64,000 nucleotides of DNA from Chrysemys picta bellii (GCF_011386835.1 NC_088797.1:93816264-93880263); one strand, 5' to 3'; counted from the stretch's first letter, positions 23,959 through 35,673 are shown. Notes: generated from the sequence alone by a model not told the origin. A program made the numbers and translations.

Positions 23959-24579
23959 GGTAAACTGCATTTTTAAAACAGATACCGTATCAGGTGTACC
24001 CTGTTTAGAGCCACAGCCCTCCATTATTGAGTGACTGCTGCTCATTAGAGGCTTTCAGACTTTGTCAAGGCTATCAGGCAGTTCTGGTTATTGCATTGCT
24101 TTACTAATCATTTTAGAAAATCAAACCTCAGTCGTTTTTCTACTTTTACATTTGCTTTTTGTGATACCCATACAATTAAAAATGACTTGTCCTCCAGCTT
24201 TGTTAAATGTAAATTTCACCCAAATTTGAAATATCTTGTGGGATTCCACTGCTTTAATGACTGAAGCCACACCTCTTGCGTCCATTTTAGAAAAAACGTT
24301 CCTTATAGTATTTTTAATGATCTTGCATATTTTAGTCTGAGGTGGAATCTGGTTTCAGATGTTCATCCAAATGTCAGGACTAGATTTGAGAAAATATTGT
24401 GAGACTAAATGTCTGAAGTGTTCTGTTCTTCAGTAGTTTATTGGTATTTGGTCCTGGGCCACTGTACACAATTAATCTCTGCTCAGAGATACATCAGTTT
24501 CAAATCTCTTTGCTTTTGTAACTCCCATATCCATTGTGCCAAAGTTGAATCAATAGGACAATTCTGTGAAAGTAAATCA
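23959..24579 (+). other. Intronic sequence, no feature recognised
   Basis: No supported feature. Confidence 0.5.
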
Positions 24580-25390
24580 GGAAGACTGTCATGGGGCGAA
24601 TGGCACGTCAGGAGCATTGGGGCTAACTAGCCCATGATGACTCTGTGGGCTACACTTGGGATTAATCAAGTGCTCTAGGTGGTGTCCCTTCATGTTATGG
24701 AGCGGCTGAGCTAGAAAGAGGCTGCTAGAACACTATAGAGGAAAAGATGCTTAAAAGGAAGGGGGAGGGGAAAAGGGAGTTCTTCAGAGAAGCTCTGCAA
24801 CATGTTGGCAGGAGTCCACAGGAGGTAGAGTAGGCTTCTGTCCGGGTGAATGAGAAACCCAAGAGAATAGTCAAGGTCCCTTGGCAAGGGAGACCTTGAC
24901 AGACTCTGGCTCCTGGGAAAGGAGTAAGAAAAAGAGAGATCTGGTAGAAGAAACCCACAGAGAGCAGAGTAGACTCCTGTATGGGAAGCCCTGAGTTAAA
25001 GCCAACAGTGGATAGTAGAAACTCACAAGCAACAGGTTACACTCCCATGGGAGAAGTCCTGGGATAGGACTTTTAACTGGGAAGAAGGAGATCTCCACAG
25101 CTAACTGCCAGAGTCCCTGAGTGAGGCAGGAAGTGTAGGGAATCCTGCTGGAGAAGTAGTAACTAGTTTGGCTTGAAAGGGACCAAAGAAGAATTACTAC
25201 TTTGGATTTGTTAGGGCTTTCGTTCGAATATTTTTGTTCTCCCAAAATGGGGGTTGGATTTTGTGACTTTGCCAGGGAGCTGAGCCCTGGAAGACCTTGT
25301 GAGAGGCAGACAGCTAAAAGGAGGCACCGGAGATGTGGACCTCTTACAGTATCACACCCTGACACATGGGGGTGCTATAGGTGGTGAGTA
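24580..25390. repeat. LTR-like interspersed repeat, unassigned
   Basis: This purine-rich block has a distinctive end near 25340-25385, TACAGTATCACACC followed by GACACATGGGGGTGCTATAG. I recall that end from many repeat copies in turtle DNA. No LTR pair, primer-binding site or coding region is readable. The minus-strand 164-residue frame at 24871-25365 has no recognisable domain and I treat it as chance. Confidence 0.4.
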
Positions 25391-25628
25391 CACCATTTTA
25401 CAAGGCCTTTTTATTGAAAAAGTTAGCTGCTCCCATTTCTCTTGGGAGCTTTAAGGCACAATAGAGAATGTTTGTTTTAACTTAATGAGTGATGAGAGTG
25501 AGTAATGAAAGGTTGGGGTAACTTACCTAACACAAAATAGGTTGAAGTCTTGTCTCAGAAAGCCTTTTAGTATGACATAAAAGATTAAAAATGTAGTATT
25601 GGAAAATCCTCAGAAACACTGGGAAAAA

Positions 25629-26239
25629 AAGCAACAAAGAGTCCTGTGGCACCTTATAGACTAACAGATGTATTGGAGCATAAGCTTTCGTGGGTGAATA
25701 CCCACTTTGTCAGACCCACGAAAGCTTATGCTCCAATACATCTGTTAGGGTACGTCTATACTTACTTCCTGGTCCGGATGTAAGCGATCGATCATCTGGG
25801 ATCGATTTATCGCGTCTTGTCTAGACACGATAAATCGATCCCAGATCGATCCCGGAAGTGCTTGCCGTCGACGCCGGTACTCCAGCTCAGCGAGAGGAGT
25901 ACGCGGCATCGACGGGGGAGCCTGCCTGCCGCGTCTGGACCCGCGGTAAGTTCGGACTAAGGTACTTCGAATTCAGCTACGTTATTAACGTAGCTGAATT
26001 TGTGTACCTTAGTCCGAAGTACCTTAGTCCGAACTTACCGCGGGTCCAGACGCGGCAGGCAGGCTCCCCCGTCGATGCCGCGTACTCCTCTCGCTGAGCT
26101 GGAGTACCGGCGTCGACGGCGAGCACTTCCGGGATCAATCCCAGAAGATCGATCGCTTACATCCGGACCAGGAAGTAAGTATAGATGTACCCTTAGTCTG
26201 GATCTGTAAAAAGCAACAAACACGGCTACCCCTCTGATA
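25629..26239. mobile_element. Penelope-like terminal fold-back carrying a MITE
   Basis: The left arm begins GCAACAAAGAGTCCTGTGGC at 25631 and reaches about 25713. It is followed immediately by its reverse complement (ACCCACGAAAGCTTATGCTC...), which is cut at 25747 by the MITE. After the MITE the arm resumes with TTAGTCTGGATCTG and ends CGGCTACCCCTCTGATA. The whole matches the fold-back at 33983-34273. ACTGGG followed by A on the left and ACTGGGGGG followed by A on the right suggest a target duplication. Assignment to Penelope-like elements rests on recall that longer copies of this repeat encode a GIY-YIG protein. Confidence 0.7.
25748..26192. mobile_element. Inverted-dimer MITE, 445 bp, TTA target site
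   Basis: The element starts GGGTACGTCTATACTTACTTC and ends with the near reverse complement. Its two halves are almost perfect inverted copies meeting near 25985. TTA duplicates at both ends (25745-25747 and 26193-26195), and the flanks are the two halves of a Penelope-like fold-back, which fixes the boundaries. The arm contains GATCGATTTATCGCGTC-type palindromes, also present at 20609 and 46396. It is non-coding; the opposed open frames (25858-26310) are consequences of the palindrome. Confidence 0.92.
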
Positions 26240-27216
26240 CTGGGGGGAAAAAAAAAAAAAAGGACATGTATCCAGGTCTCTGAGAAGCTGCTGGCTAAAA
26301 TTCTAGGCATGTTTAGATAAAAACTAATGATTTATATTTGGTAAATAAGTTAGCTTTGAAATAGTATTTTTTTCTTCATACAACACATTTCCTTTACTTG
26401 AAATATGTATGAATTAACTTTTTTTCTATCATTCATTTTATGGCCTAAGGATGTTTTAAAGTGGTTTAGATTTAGGAATAAAATTGTTTTGTAATTTTCC
26501 TTCACCTTTTGTCTGCTGTTTAATTCAAGGACAGTAATTATTTCAATCTCTCCTTAATCTGTGTTATGATTCCCATGGGCTCGAGACCACTTAGTCTTGA
26601 GCAGTAAGTCGTATTTAACTTGGAACTGCAGAATTTTTCCTTTAGGTGTGACACTCCAGAATTTCGTGTCTTGGTCTACTTTTGAGTCTTCAGGAACTGA
26701 CTGTAACATCACACTTCTTGACATGCAGCTACTGTACTTTGGTAGTTACCATAAGGCCATTCTATCATCTTTTAAAATTAGCCCTCCCATAATATTCTAC
26801 AGATGTAGATACCAAAGACTGGTTTTGAGAACTGGTTGGAGTATGTTTTCAATTAATAGGGTTATTTTTCCATCTGTTATGAAGTGAGGATAACTGAAGA
26901 TGCAAGCATAGAATATCTAGATTTAACGTTATGTTGGTTCTTTAACGATGTTTAGACCCCTACCCTGTTGTACAAGTGCATAGCTAGAGGGTTGACTATC
27001 AAAAATTAGCAATCTCCTTTGCACAGTAATCTCTTAATTGCTTCAATATTTTTGACTAAACTTTTGTGTGCCAGTAATTAAATATGGATTCATAACTAAG
27101 TTGAAATACTTCTTTGCATCACTGTATTTAGACAGTAAAACCCTGCAGATTTTATGCATTAATTGTGAGATAGCTTGGTTGAGTTTAAAACTTACTACAA
27201 GAGCAAGATACATAAT
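26240..27216 (+). other. Intronic sequence, no feature recognised
   Basis: No supported feature; AT-rich. Confidence 0.5.
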
Positions 27217-27408
27217 GGGGAGGGATAGCTCAGTGGTTTGAGCATTGGCCTGCTAAACCCAGGGTTGTGAGTTCAATCCTTGAGGGGGCCACTTAGGGAT
27301 CTGGGGCGAAAATCATTGCTTGGTCCTGCTAGTGAAGGCAGGGGGCTGGACTTGATGACCTTTCCAGGTCCCTTCCAGTTCTAGGAAATAGGATATCTCC
27401 AATTAATT
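27217..27408 (+). mobile_element. Turtle tRNA-derived SINE (Cry type)
   Basis: The head, GGGGAGGGATAGCTCAGTGG, carries an RNA polymerase III A box. A B box, AGTTCAATCC, follows at 27270-27279. The body contains TGGACTTGATGACCTTTCCA and the CCCTTCCAGTTCTA segment, ending in an A-rich tail near 27411. This arrangement matches the tRNA-Lys-related SINE of cryptodiran turtles as I recall it, and it is the strongest single clue to the source organism. The copy is little diverged. Confidence 0.88.
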
Positions 27409-27674
27409 AAAAAAAAATTGTGTGCTTTTGTGCTTTGCAGAAATGGCCATAATGTTCAGCTGTTGTTTGCTTTTTTTCTTTTTCTTTCTGTATTAATGTT
27501 AAATGGCATGCATCTTTTGGATGCCATGATAAATGAACACAAGAGGTAGCAGTCTGGTACTCTGTTTTGTGAGCAGGGCCAAGATTGAATATAATTAGAT
27601 GTGCAATATGTTACTGCTTCAATTGATCTGCGGCTTCCTATCCCATGTCACCTATTTCCTTAGGAATTGTAGAG

Positions 27675-27830
27675 AGATAGATGCCTTGCGTAAGTCAAAT
27701 TATGCGTAAGTCGGGGATGTATACCCGACAGTTACGCGCCCAAAAAAAAAAAAAAAGTTATGGAACTTTTTCCATAAGTTGGGTTTCCATAAGTCGGGTT
27801 TGCGTAACCCGGGGAGCGTCTGTAACTCTT
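27675..27830. repeat. Short repeat built on CGTAAGTC/CATAAGTCGGG units
   Basis: Variants of GCGTAAGTC, GCGTAAGTCGGG, CCATAAGTTGGG and CCATAAGTCGGG recur across 150 bases around a run of 15 A at 27743-27757. I recall it as a common turtle repeat; its class is not resolved. Confidence 0.6.
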
Positions 27831-28744
27831 TTATTGGTTGCCAGTACACTTTAAAGAAAAGGCACTATTTCTTTGTCACGGAAGCAGTTGATAATTGGAT
27901 TTAACAAGCTTGCAAAAATTAGGGGACAACTTATCAGTGTGTTATGTAACATTAAGAGCTTTATTTAAGGAAATGGTCACATGATCATTCTCCTACAAAG
28001 GCTTATGTTTTCATAAATAGAGGATTTTCATTTGATCCATTATATATAAACAATTAATATATGGTTTATAAGGACAGATCTGTTTTTGAGTTAAGTTATT
28101 GATGTTTTCAGGGAAGAAAACAGCTACAGGTGTCTCATAGGTAAATTGATCTGTCCAGTAAGATGATGTTTAAACATTCACAGAGCATAAAATATCAGCT
28201 TAGTAAGAGAAGACAATGAGCAGGTGTTGGATTAGTTCTGTGCTGAGTAGTTTTTAATTCTGATTGCTCACGCTTTTGTGTTAACTTGCAATTCTAAAGA
28301 AGCATATTTCTCAATGGCAATTTATGAAGTGAAAGTCACTGTTAAGGGAGCCTCGTGACAGTGTGACTCCAGGTCCTGTAAGAGAACAATAGTTTGTTTA
28401 TATAGAAAATAATTAAGGATTTTAAGATTTAAAATCTAAGCGCTCTGCTATGAACAATTGATGTATTGTGGCCGACACTATAGGCCTCTTATGCATTCTG
28501 CTTTCTAAAATGTCATTTGGAGGTTTCATATGCAATTAGGGAGACATGCTAGTTGAAGTTGAGATAAGTCGCATTTGTTTCCTTCCCTATGTCACCCATA
28601 CAACTTGGCCAAAAATATACTGGTATACCTGAAATTTTGCTTGCGATTTTTATATCATAGAAGAATTTTTCTGGAAATTTCAAGGTAAATTAGACAATGA
28701 GAAGATTTTCACTACTGGCGTTTTTTCTTAACTCTTCTTGTGTC
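27831..28744 (+). other. Intronic sequence, no feature recognised
   Basis: No supported feature. Confidence 0.5.
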
Positions 28745-29085
28745 ATAACTTGTTCAAGTGCTGATCTTTATGTGTATTCCACTGTGGGGATACACATCCA
28801 TGCACCCAGAGTTGGAGAATTTTTCAAGCAGTGTCCATTGACCCACGTCTTTGTCCTTACCTTCCTCGTGCCTCCAACTGAACAGATAAAGGGTGGGGTG
28901 GGCCAATTGCCTCTCCAGTCCTGTCTGTACCGTAAATCCAACTGTGGCCTAAAGCAGATGAGGAAGAGGGTGAATAGTAGAATATGGAGAGACCACACAT
29001 CTTGAAGAACCCCCAGTCACTATAATGTAAGTAACCTCTTCTTTGAGTGCTGGTCCCTATGTGTAGTCTACTGTGGGTGACTGAC
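28745..29085. repeat. Terminal-repeat fragment of a DIRS-like or LTR element
   Basis: A 36-base motif, starting TTCAAGTGCTGATC and ending TCCACTGTGGG near 28753, recurs with eight or so changes near 29040. CATCTTGAAGAAC at 28999 and GTAAGTAACCTCTTC before the second motif resemble the 3' region of the DIRS element at 48800-49066. I read it as a solo end of a related element, but its ends are not defined. Confidence 0.5.
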
Positions 29086-31194
29086 AAGTTGTACTTAAGA
29101 AGGAGGATGGTTCAAGGATGCAGAGAGCAGAGTTGTTTGAAAGACCGCCGTCCCAAAGGATGTATCAGCAGCAGAGGTGGTAAAGGTGGTAGGGTCTAAT
29201 AGACTGAGCATGGGACTGGATAGTAGCATTTTAGCAGGAAACATATTTTTTAAATGTACAATCTTATAAGAATAGTGATTTTAAAAATAGGTGAGGGAAT
29301 GCTTGGAAAACTTTAAACACATACAAATGAGCCAGTCCAGGTGATGAGTATTCTTGAATACTAAGGGAATTGGCCAGAGAAGCTTCCGAGGATAAGATTA
29401 TTGCTGGCCGTTACGTGACCACACAGAGTAAAAGATTGAGCCCCACTCCCTGATGGGCCTGCTTGGTTTATGATTTTGGGTGTGAGGACAAGTGGGGAGG
29501 CATAGGCTCTGGGGTGATGCTGCATGAGCTTGGGGTAAGGGGAGTGGCAGATACATAGTGACCCTTTCCCTTTTCTCCCATAACACGCTGGCCAGCTAAG
29601 CCAAGTTGGTGTGAGGAGGGAGCAGCCCATGTGGGGCTTCAGTAACTTACTTTTTGCTGGAAGATATAAGAACCAGGGATCCTCCTAGGATGATACAATT
29701 CTTACACGGAGGTAAGGGGCAGGTCACTATCCAATCCCAGATCATGGGGAGTCAAGAAGAGCTAGTAAAGTACCAGAAAATGGAGGGAAACAAATTTTGT
29801 GATCTTGAAAAAGGAAAGTTGTCATCCTGACCTCTATTGTCCTGTGTGTATGTATATAATATATATAAACTTGAGCATCTTTATTGTAATGGAATGGAAT
29901 AAATATTCAGAGACAGACCTAATCATCTGCAGGATAAAATCCTGAGCAATAAGCAATGTGGTTTTATAAAGAACAAATTTGGGTAGAGAAGCTTGATTTG
30001 GGGGCATGCTGTATTATTGGGGAATGGAATTACAAAATGTTTCCATGGTTGAAAAGGACACAGGAAATGTTGCCTAGCTGGAATTCAATTAAATTTAGAC
30101 TTGCAAGTACTCTATGTTCCAAGATGTATTTAAAAATTTATTTGTCTGTCAGTACTGTCTGGTGAATTGTAGGACAGTTAATGTAGCTTATTTTGGAGAA
30201 TGGAGTATTTCCTTCAGGTTTTGTTTAGGTATTGTATGTGTCCTGCTTTCTGTCCTAGGTGAGAGAACCTGATATGTTGTATTATTTTCTGGGCACCGCA
30301 GTACCAGAAAGATATTGACAAACTGAATCAGAATGATCAACAGAAATAAATAGAAGGCAATATTGCTGTGGGACGGAAAAAAGGAGCAAAATCCTTGTAG
30401 TTGGATGGGAAGGTAGAAGTGAGATGCTAAAAACTTAGTATTTAAAAGGTTAAACATAAAGAAGAAAGAATTGTTCAGGGTAATACAGGGGATATTAAAA
30501 ATAATTAAAATGGGACAGCTAAACTGAATATCTGAACAAACTTCTGGTAGTAGAAGCCCATTTTTTTGGGCACATCTAAAACTCAATTAGATATAGCACT
30601 AGGAAATGTATATTAGGGAATGATCCTGTGTTGGATGGGGATGGTTTAGATGATCTAATAGGCCTCTTCAATCTCTCTTGTCTAAGATTTTGTTATCCAT
30701 GTTTAATCATCTTCTTCAGTACTTCAGTTAAGTCCCTTCTAAATCTTTTCAGGGTTGAATAAACTTCATGATTGTGCTGCACTATTTCTAACTATCTTTT
30801 TAGCCTTGTTTTCATTTTAGTTCTGCAGTAAATCTGTATAGCTCAAACCTTGCAATGGGGCTTTGTGCTTGTGGACTTATACCAGTATGATGCCCCATTA
30901 AAGTCACTGGGGCTGTGTAGAGGTACAGGGGTTCACCCACACAAAGCAGTTTGCAGCATCATGATCTTAGCTGCTACAACAAAAAATGCAGGTATTTATA
31001 ATTTACTGGACTTCATTTACACATGATCAGATGCAAATCACTGGATTTGTGAGGATGAAGAATACCCTCCTGGTCTTTTATTTTGAGGAGTTCAGGAGTA
31101 CATAGGCATTTTATTGGCAGTTTGCATGGGGGTGAATTTCCCATCCCTATGATGCTTTCAAATGCAATTATCTGTGTAGGTGCACACCATTATC
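29086..31194 (+). other. Intronic sequence, no feature recognised
   Basis: The part to about 29660 may continue the preceding repeat, but I cannot show it. Nothing else is supported; a short TATATA run lies at 29855. Confidence 0.45.
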
Positions 31195-31660
31195 TAACAA
31201 GTATATAAATCGCACTCGGAAGAAGGGTGGTGATGGTCGAGATGTCCTTCAGAAGGACATGAAGGCATCCGTCTGCCAAGCTGATATCCCAGAATATGTG
31301 GTTTCTGCCTGGAGCCCAAATCCGAGGCATCATGGAAAGGTTGCTGAGGCTTGCCTGGCCTTCTGACCACTACCCCATGTTATTCATCCCATGTGACTGA
31401 TCAGACCAGTAGTGACTGCAAGAATCTGGGAGCGAGGGTTAAGGAATCAGGTACGCAGGTGGTGGTCTCATCAGTCCTTCCAATTGAGGGTAAAGGCCCG
31501 GGTAAGGACGGATACATCCTGGAGGTCAATGGAAAACTCTGCAGATGGTGTCAATAGGAGGACTTTGTCTTTCTTGACAAGAAGGAGATGATCTGTGGAG
31601 GAGGATTGCTGCACGGGGGAGAGCTTACCCACAACTTCTAGGGAACAAAGTTTCAACCTG
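31195..31660 (+). mobile_element. CR1-family 5' region fragment
   Basis: The sequence around GGGAGCGAGGGTTAAGGAAT, then ATCAGTCCTTCCAATTGAGG and GGAGGTCAATGG, corresponds to the ORF1-side part of a turtle CR1 subfamily as I recall it. No downstream reverse-transcriptase sequence follows, so it is an isolated, decayed piece. Family assignment is moderate. Confidence 0.45.
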
Positions 31661-31779
31661 TGTGGTAGAAGACAGCATTTTTCCTGAGCTGCTGTCTATC
31701 TCTGTAGCTGGAAGTGATTTTTGGCACTTAGGACATAATTTTCCCATTCAGCATATGTGTACCTTACTGCTTATTAGAG

Positions 31780-31880
31780 GTAGTATATACAGTAGGAATT
31801 ATTACCATTTTACAGATGGAGAAACTTCTGCAGAGGTTAAACCCACGACCCCAGAAGTCAGCCAAAATTCCAATTGGCTC
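31780..31880 (-). repeat. MIR-like fragment, antisense
   Basis: ATTATTACCATTTTACAGATG followed by GAGAAACTTCTGCAGAGGTTAA matches the reverse complement of the MIR 3' core. Only about 100 bases can be followed. Confidence 0.55.
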
Positions 31881-33039
31881 ATGAACTGAATTCTGTTAAT
31901 CTATGCTACTAAACAGTGCATAGAAAGAATTGTTAATAACATTTTTGGTTCTAGCTTTATTAAACTATTGATCATAAGGTATATAGATATTGTTTTGTAT
32001 AGAACTGAATCCATGGTTAGATTTGCTTAAACAAGGTTAATTTACATTTATAGTACATATATTTATACAGCCTCATATAAATAACTCCTTTAAGGAAATC
32101 AGCAGTGTCTTGTCATTATAGTGGCAGTCTTCATAGTGGTGAAATTGACTCCCTAATGATCTACTTTCAAGAAAATATATATAGGTGCACATCACTATAG
32201 AAGAGTTATATAAATTAGCCCTATACAGCACTTGAGGTTGTAACTATGCCCTGCCTTTACCATTTGTAGTGACGGAATTCTCATACCTCAAAAAGGAACT
32301 AACTGGAGAAGTATCTTGTTTTGTTTTTTAAAAAAAAAAAGTAGCAAAGTTTGGCATAAGTTGCTGTGAATTTTTCGTTCCATTTTTTTTGGGAGGATTT
32401 GAATTAATTCACTGGTGCTGGACGTTATCCAATTTCATATCAGTGTGGACGTCTTCCACCTACATTCATGGCCCTTGGAAAAAGCTATAGTACCTTCTCT
32501 CACTTCTTAGGTTCACTTTTTTGTTTTTGTCTTTTACAGGAGTCTTTTCTAGCATCCTCCTTTAGCTGCTGGCCCTGTAAGTCTGGGAGAGACTGGCAGA
32601 TGCAATTGTAAAGTGGACATTGCCAATCTTCCTTTCATCTAGATTTTTTTTTTTAAGCTCCTTTTATGGTTGGTTCTTATTTTCCTACTCTTGAGATGGT
32701 GTGTTCTTTTTGGCTATCTAGTGTCCTCAGGAGTTTTATCACGGAGCAGTACCTATGCTCCTCATTATGACTATGCCTGACCCCTTTACAGATGTGCAAA
32801 GGTGGAAAAGTTCCATGCATCCTTTTTTGAATTTCTTCCCACCTCTGGTCACAATCCAGCCTTCAGTTAGAAAATGTGCATGATGTCTCTGCATAATGAA
32901 AGTAGAGATAGAATAAGGCAATAGCATCTGCAAGAAGACTAAATGTTTCCTTGGTAGTAGTAGTTGTGAATGGCTGCAGTGAGCTAAACATAATTCCCCC
33001 TTTTTTAGCATGATACACGATCACAGAATCTGATATTCT
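31881..33039 (+). other. Intronic sequence, no feature recognised
   Basis: No supported feature. Confidence 0.5.
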
Positions 33040-33476
33040 GGATGTATATCGTTTTTTTCCCACTACATCCCCCTCATATTCAATTTGTGATCCACTATAA
33101 CCCCAGATCCTTTTCTGCAGGACAGTTGCCTAGCCAGGTCTTCTCTGTTTTGTATTTGTGCATTGTATTTTTCCTTCCTAAGTATAGTACTTTGCACTTG
33201 TCTTTATTGAATTTCATTTTGTTGATTTTAGGCCAATTTTCCAATTTGAGAAGGTCATTTTGAATTCTAATCCTGTCTTCCGAAGTGCTTGCATCCCCTC
33301 CTCGCTAGGTGTTACCTGCAGATTTTATAAGCATACTCTCTACTCTTTCATCCAAGTCATTAATGAAAATATTGAATAGTACTGGGCCCACCCTCTGAGG
33401 CCCCACTAGTAATGTCGTCCTAGTGTGTCATCGAACCACTGATAACTACTCTTTTTAAGAACTGTCTTTCAACCAG

Positions 33477-33944
33477 TTATGCACCCACTTGATAGTAATT
33501 TAATCTAGAGCGTATTTCCCTAGTTTGCTTTCTGAGAATGTCATGTGGGATTGTGTCAAAAGCCTTACTAAAATCGAGATTTATCATGTTTATTGCTTCC
33601 TCCTTAGCCACTAGGCTGGTTACCCAATCAAAGAAGGAAACTAGGTTGCTTTGACATGGTTTGTTCTTGACATACCCATATTGGCTATTACTCATCACTG
33701 TAACCACTAGGTTTGAACAAATTGATTGTTTAATAATTTGTACCAGTATCTTTCTGGGTATCAAAGTTAGACCAACTGGCCTATAGTCCCCTGGGTCCTC
33801 TGTTCCCCTTTGTAAAGATGGGTACTGTTTGCCCCTCACTAATTCTAAGATCTCAGTCATCCTCCATGAGTTTTCAAACATAATCGCTAAAGAGTCAGCG
33901 ATTACTTTGACTAGTTCCTTTAAGTACTGTAGGGTGTACTTCAT
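33477..33944 (-). pseudogene. CR1 reverse-transcriptase fragment
   Basis: The 155-residue frame has DPGDYRPVGLTLIPRKILVQ, then NSQYGYVKNKPCQSNLVSFF, then INLDFSKAFDTIPHDIL. These are the fingers and first palm aspartate (LDFSKAFDTVPH in the family) of a CR1 reverse transcriptase. It is the best-preserved coding stretch of this CR1, and frames break on both sides. Confidence 0.9.
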
Positions 33945-33982
33945 CTGCCCCTGCCAACTTGAATATATCTAATTTATCCAAA

Positions 33983-34273
33983 AAGCAACAGAGGGTCCTG
34001 TGGCACCTTTGAGACTAACAGAAGTACTGGGAGCATAAGCTTTCGTGGGTAAGAACCTCACTTCTTCAGATGCAAGTAATGGAAATCTCTAGAGGCAGGT
34101 ATCTCCACACTGATTTATACCTGCCTCTAGAGATTTCCATTACTTGCATCTGAAGAAGTGAGGTTCTTACCCATGAAAGCTTATGCTCCCAGTACTTCTG
34201 TTAGTCTCAAAGGTGCCACAGGACCCTCTGTTGCTTTTTACAGATTCAGACTAACACGGCTACCCCTCTGATA
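33983..34273. mobile_element. Penelope-like fold-back with 122-base arms
   Basis: The left arm (33981-34102) and right arm (34117-34238) are near-perfect reverse complements around a 14-base loop. A unique tail, ACAGATTCAGACTAACACGG then CTACCCCTCTGATA, follows the right arm only. The direct repeat CTAATTTATCCAAA lies at 33969-33982 and 34274-34287, and the interrupted CR1 reads on after it. A long, non-8-bp duplication fits target-primed retrotransposition better than a cut-and-paste element. The Penelope link rests on recall of longer copies. Confidence 0.8.
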
Positions 34274-35345
34274 CTAATTTATCCAAATACTCATTAACCT
34301 GTTTTGACCCAAGATTTTTCCCCTTTGTCAATATTAATTGTGTTTCACATGTGGTCATAATTAACCTTTTTAGTGAAGAATAAAGTGAAATAGGCATTAA
34401 ACACTTCAGTTTCTCTGTCATCTGTGGTTTGCTTTCCTTTCCCGTTAGGTAATGGACTTTCGTTTTATCTTTTATGTTCCTGGCTAGTTGTAACTCAGTT
34501 ACAGTTTTGCCTTTCTGATTTTGTCCCTACATGTTTGTGCTATTATTTTTTACTTTCCCTTGTATGTTCTTGTCCTTGTTTCCCGTTTGTACAATTGCTT
34601 TGACTTTCAAGTTATTAAAAAGCACCTGATGTAGTCATTGTTCTTACTGTTCTTCTTATCTTTCCTCCACCTTGGGACAATTTGCTGTTGTGCATTTATT
34701 GTTGTGTATCTCTTAGAAACTGCCACCTCTCCTGGAGTCCTTTTTCCATAGATTTCTGTCCCATGTGACCATGCCTACCAATTCCCTGATTTTTCTCTCA
34801 CTCTTTCCTCAGAATCATGAACTTTTTTGGGGGGGGTGTGGTCACTTTAACGCAAGTTGCCTTCCACCTTTATATTCTCAACCAGTTCCCCCTATTTGTC
34901 AGAATAAAATCTAAAATAACCAGCCCCTATTTGCTTCCTCTACCTTCTGAAACAAAAATGCTGTCTGCAGTACATTCTAAAAACTTGTTGGGCAATCTGT
35001 GTCCTGCCATATATTTTTTTTCAACAAATATTTGGGCAGCTAATGTCCTCCATTATCACTAGGTCCTGTGCTTTGGATACTTCTATTGTTTATTCTAAAA
35101 ATGCTTGATCCACTTCTTCTTCCTGATTTGGTGGCCTTATAGTAGATCCCTACCATGACATTGTCCCTGTGTGTGGGGTTTTTTTTTTCCCCCTTTATCT
35201 TCACCAAGAGCTTTTCAACAGGTTTGCTTTTCACCAGACATCAGAGCAAGTGTCTTAATATGTAATGCAACCTTCCTCTCTTTTTTCCGTGCCTGTCCTT
35301 TCTGAACAGGCTATGCCCATCTATACTAATATTTCAGTCATCTGA

Positions 35346-35673
35346 GTATTTCAGTAATGCCAAATACGTTGTCGTTTTGTTTGTGTACTAAGACTTTGGG
35401 TTACTACTTAGCAATTAATTGGTAGTAATAGTACTATAATAGGTAAAATACAGCTAATTTTTTTAAAAGCACAATTAGTTTTGTTACAAAATACATTTTA
35501 AAATGTTTTTTTAAATAAAAGTGGGTTTCAGATAGACACCTTTGATTCCAAACGTGTTTTTAGTAAACGCCAGTTAAAACAAATGTTTAAAATACTCTTT
35601 GCTAACAACTGTATGGTACACTAGTGTTTGCTTTTAAACACAGATGCTTATTCTTCACTTTTATGTTTTCTAG
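35346..35673 (+). other. Intron end and acceptor before the last MINPP1 exon
   Basis: AT-rich intron ending in TATGTTTTCTAG, a good polypyrimidine tract plus AG acceptor. Confidence 0.7.

Larger units (their letters stand above)
33040..35345 (-). mobile_element. Second CR1 LINE, minus strand, with a nested fold-back
   Basis: The order of CR1 parts is the same as in the copy at 6332-9900: palm-side sequence near 33060-33400, reverse-transcriptase fingers and palm (33477-33944), linker (34285-34620), and endonuclease remnants to about 35240 (YYKATKSGRR at 35100-35170). The terminal 3' end is missing, since the copy starts abruptly near 33040. A 291-bp Penelope-like fold-back interrupts it at 33983-34273. 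Frameshifts show that it is inactive. Confidence 0.88.

Noticed and set aside
24871..25365. 164-residue open frame on the minus strand
   Set aside because: It lies antisense in a purine-rich repeat, is rich in Leu and Ser by composition, has no recognisable motif, and sits within a MINPP1 intron.
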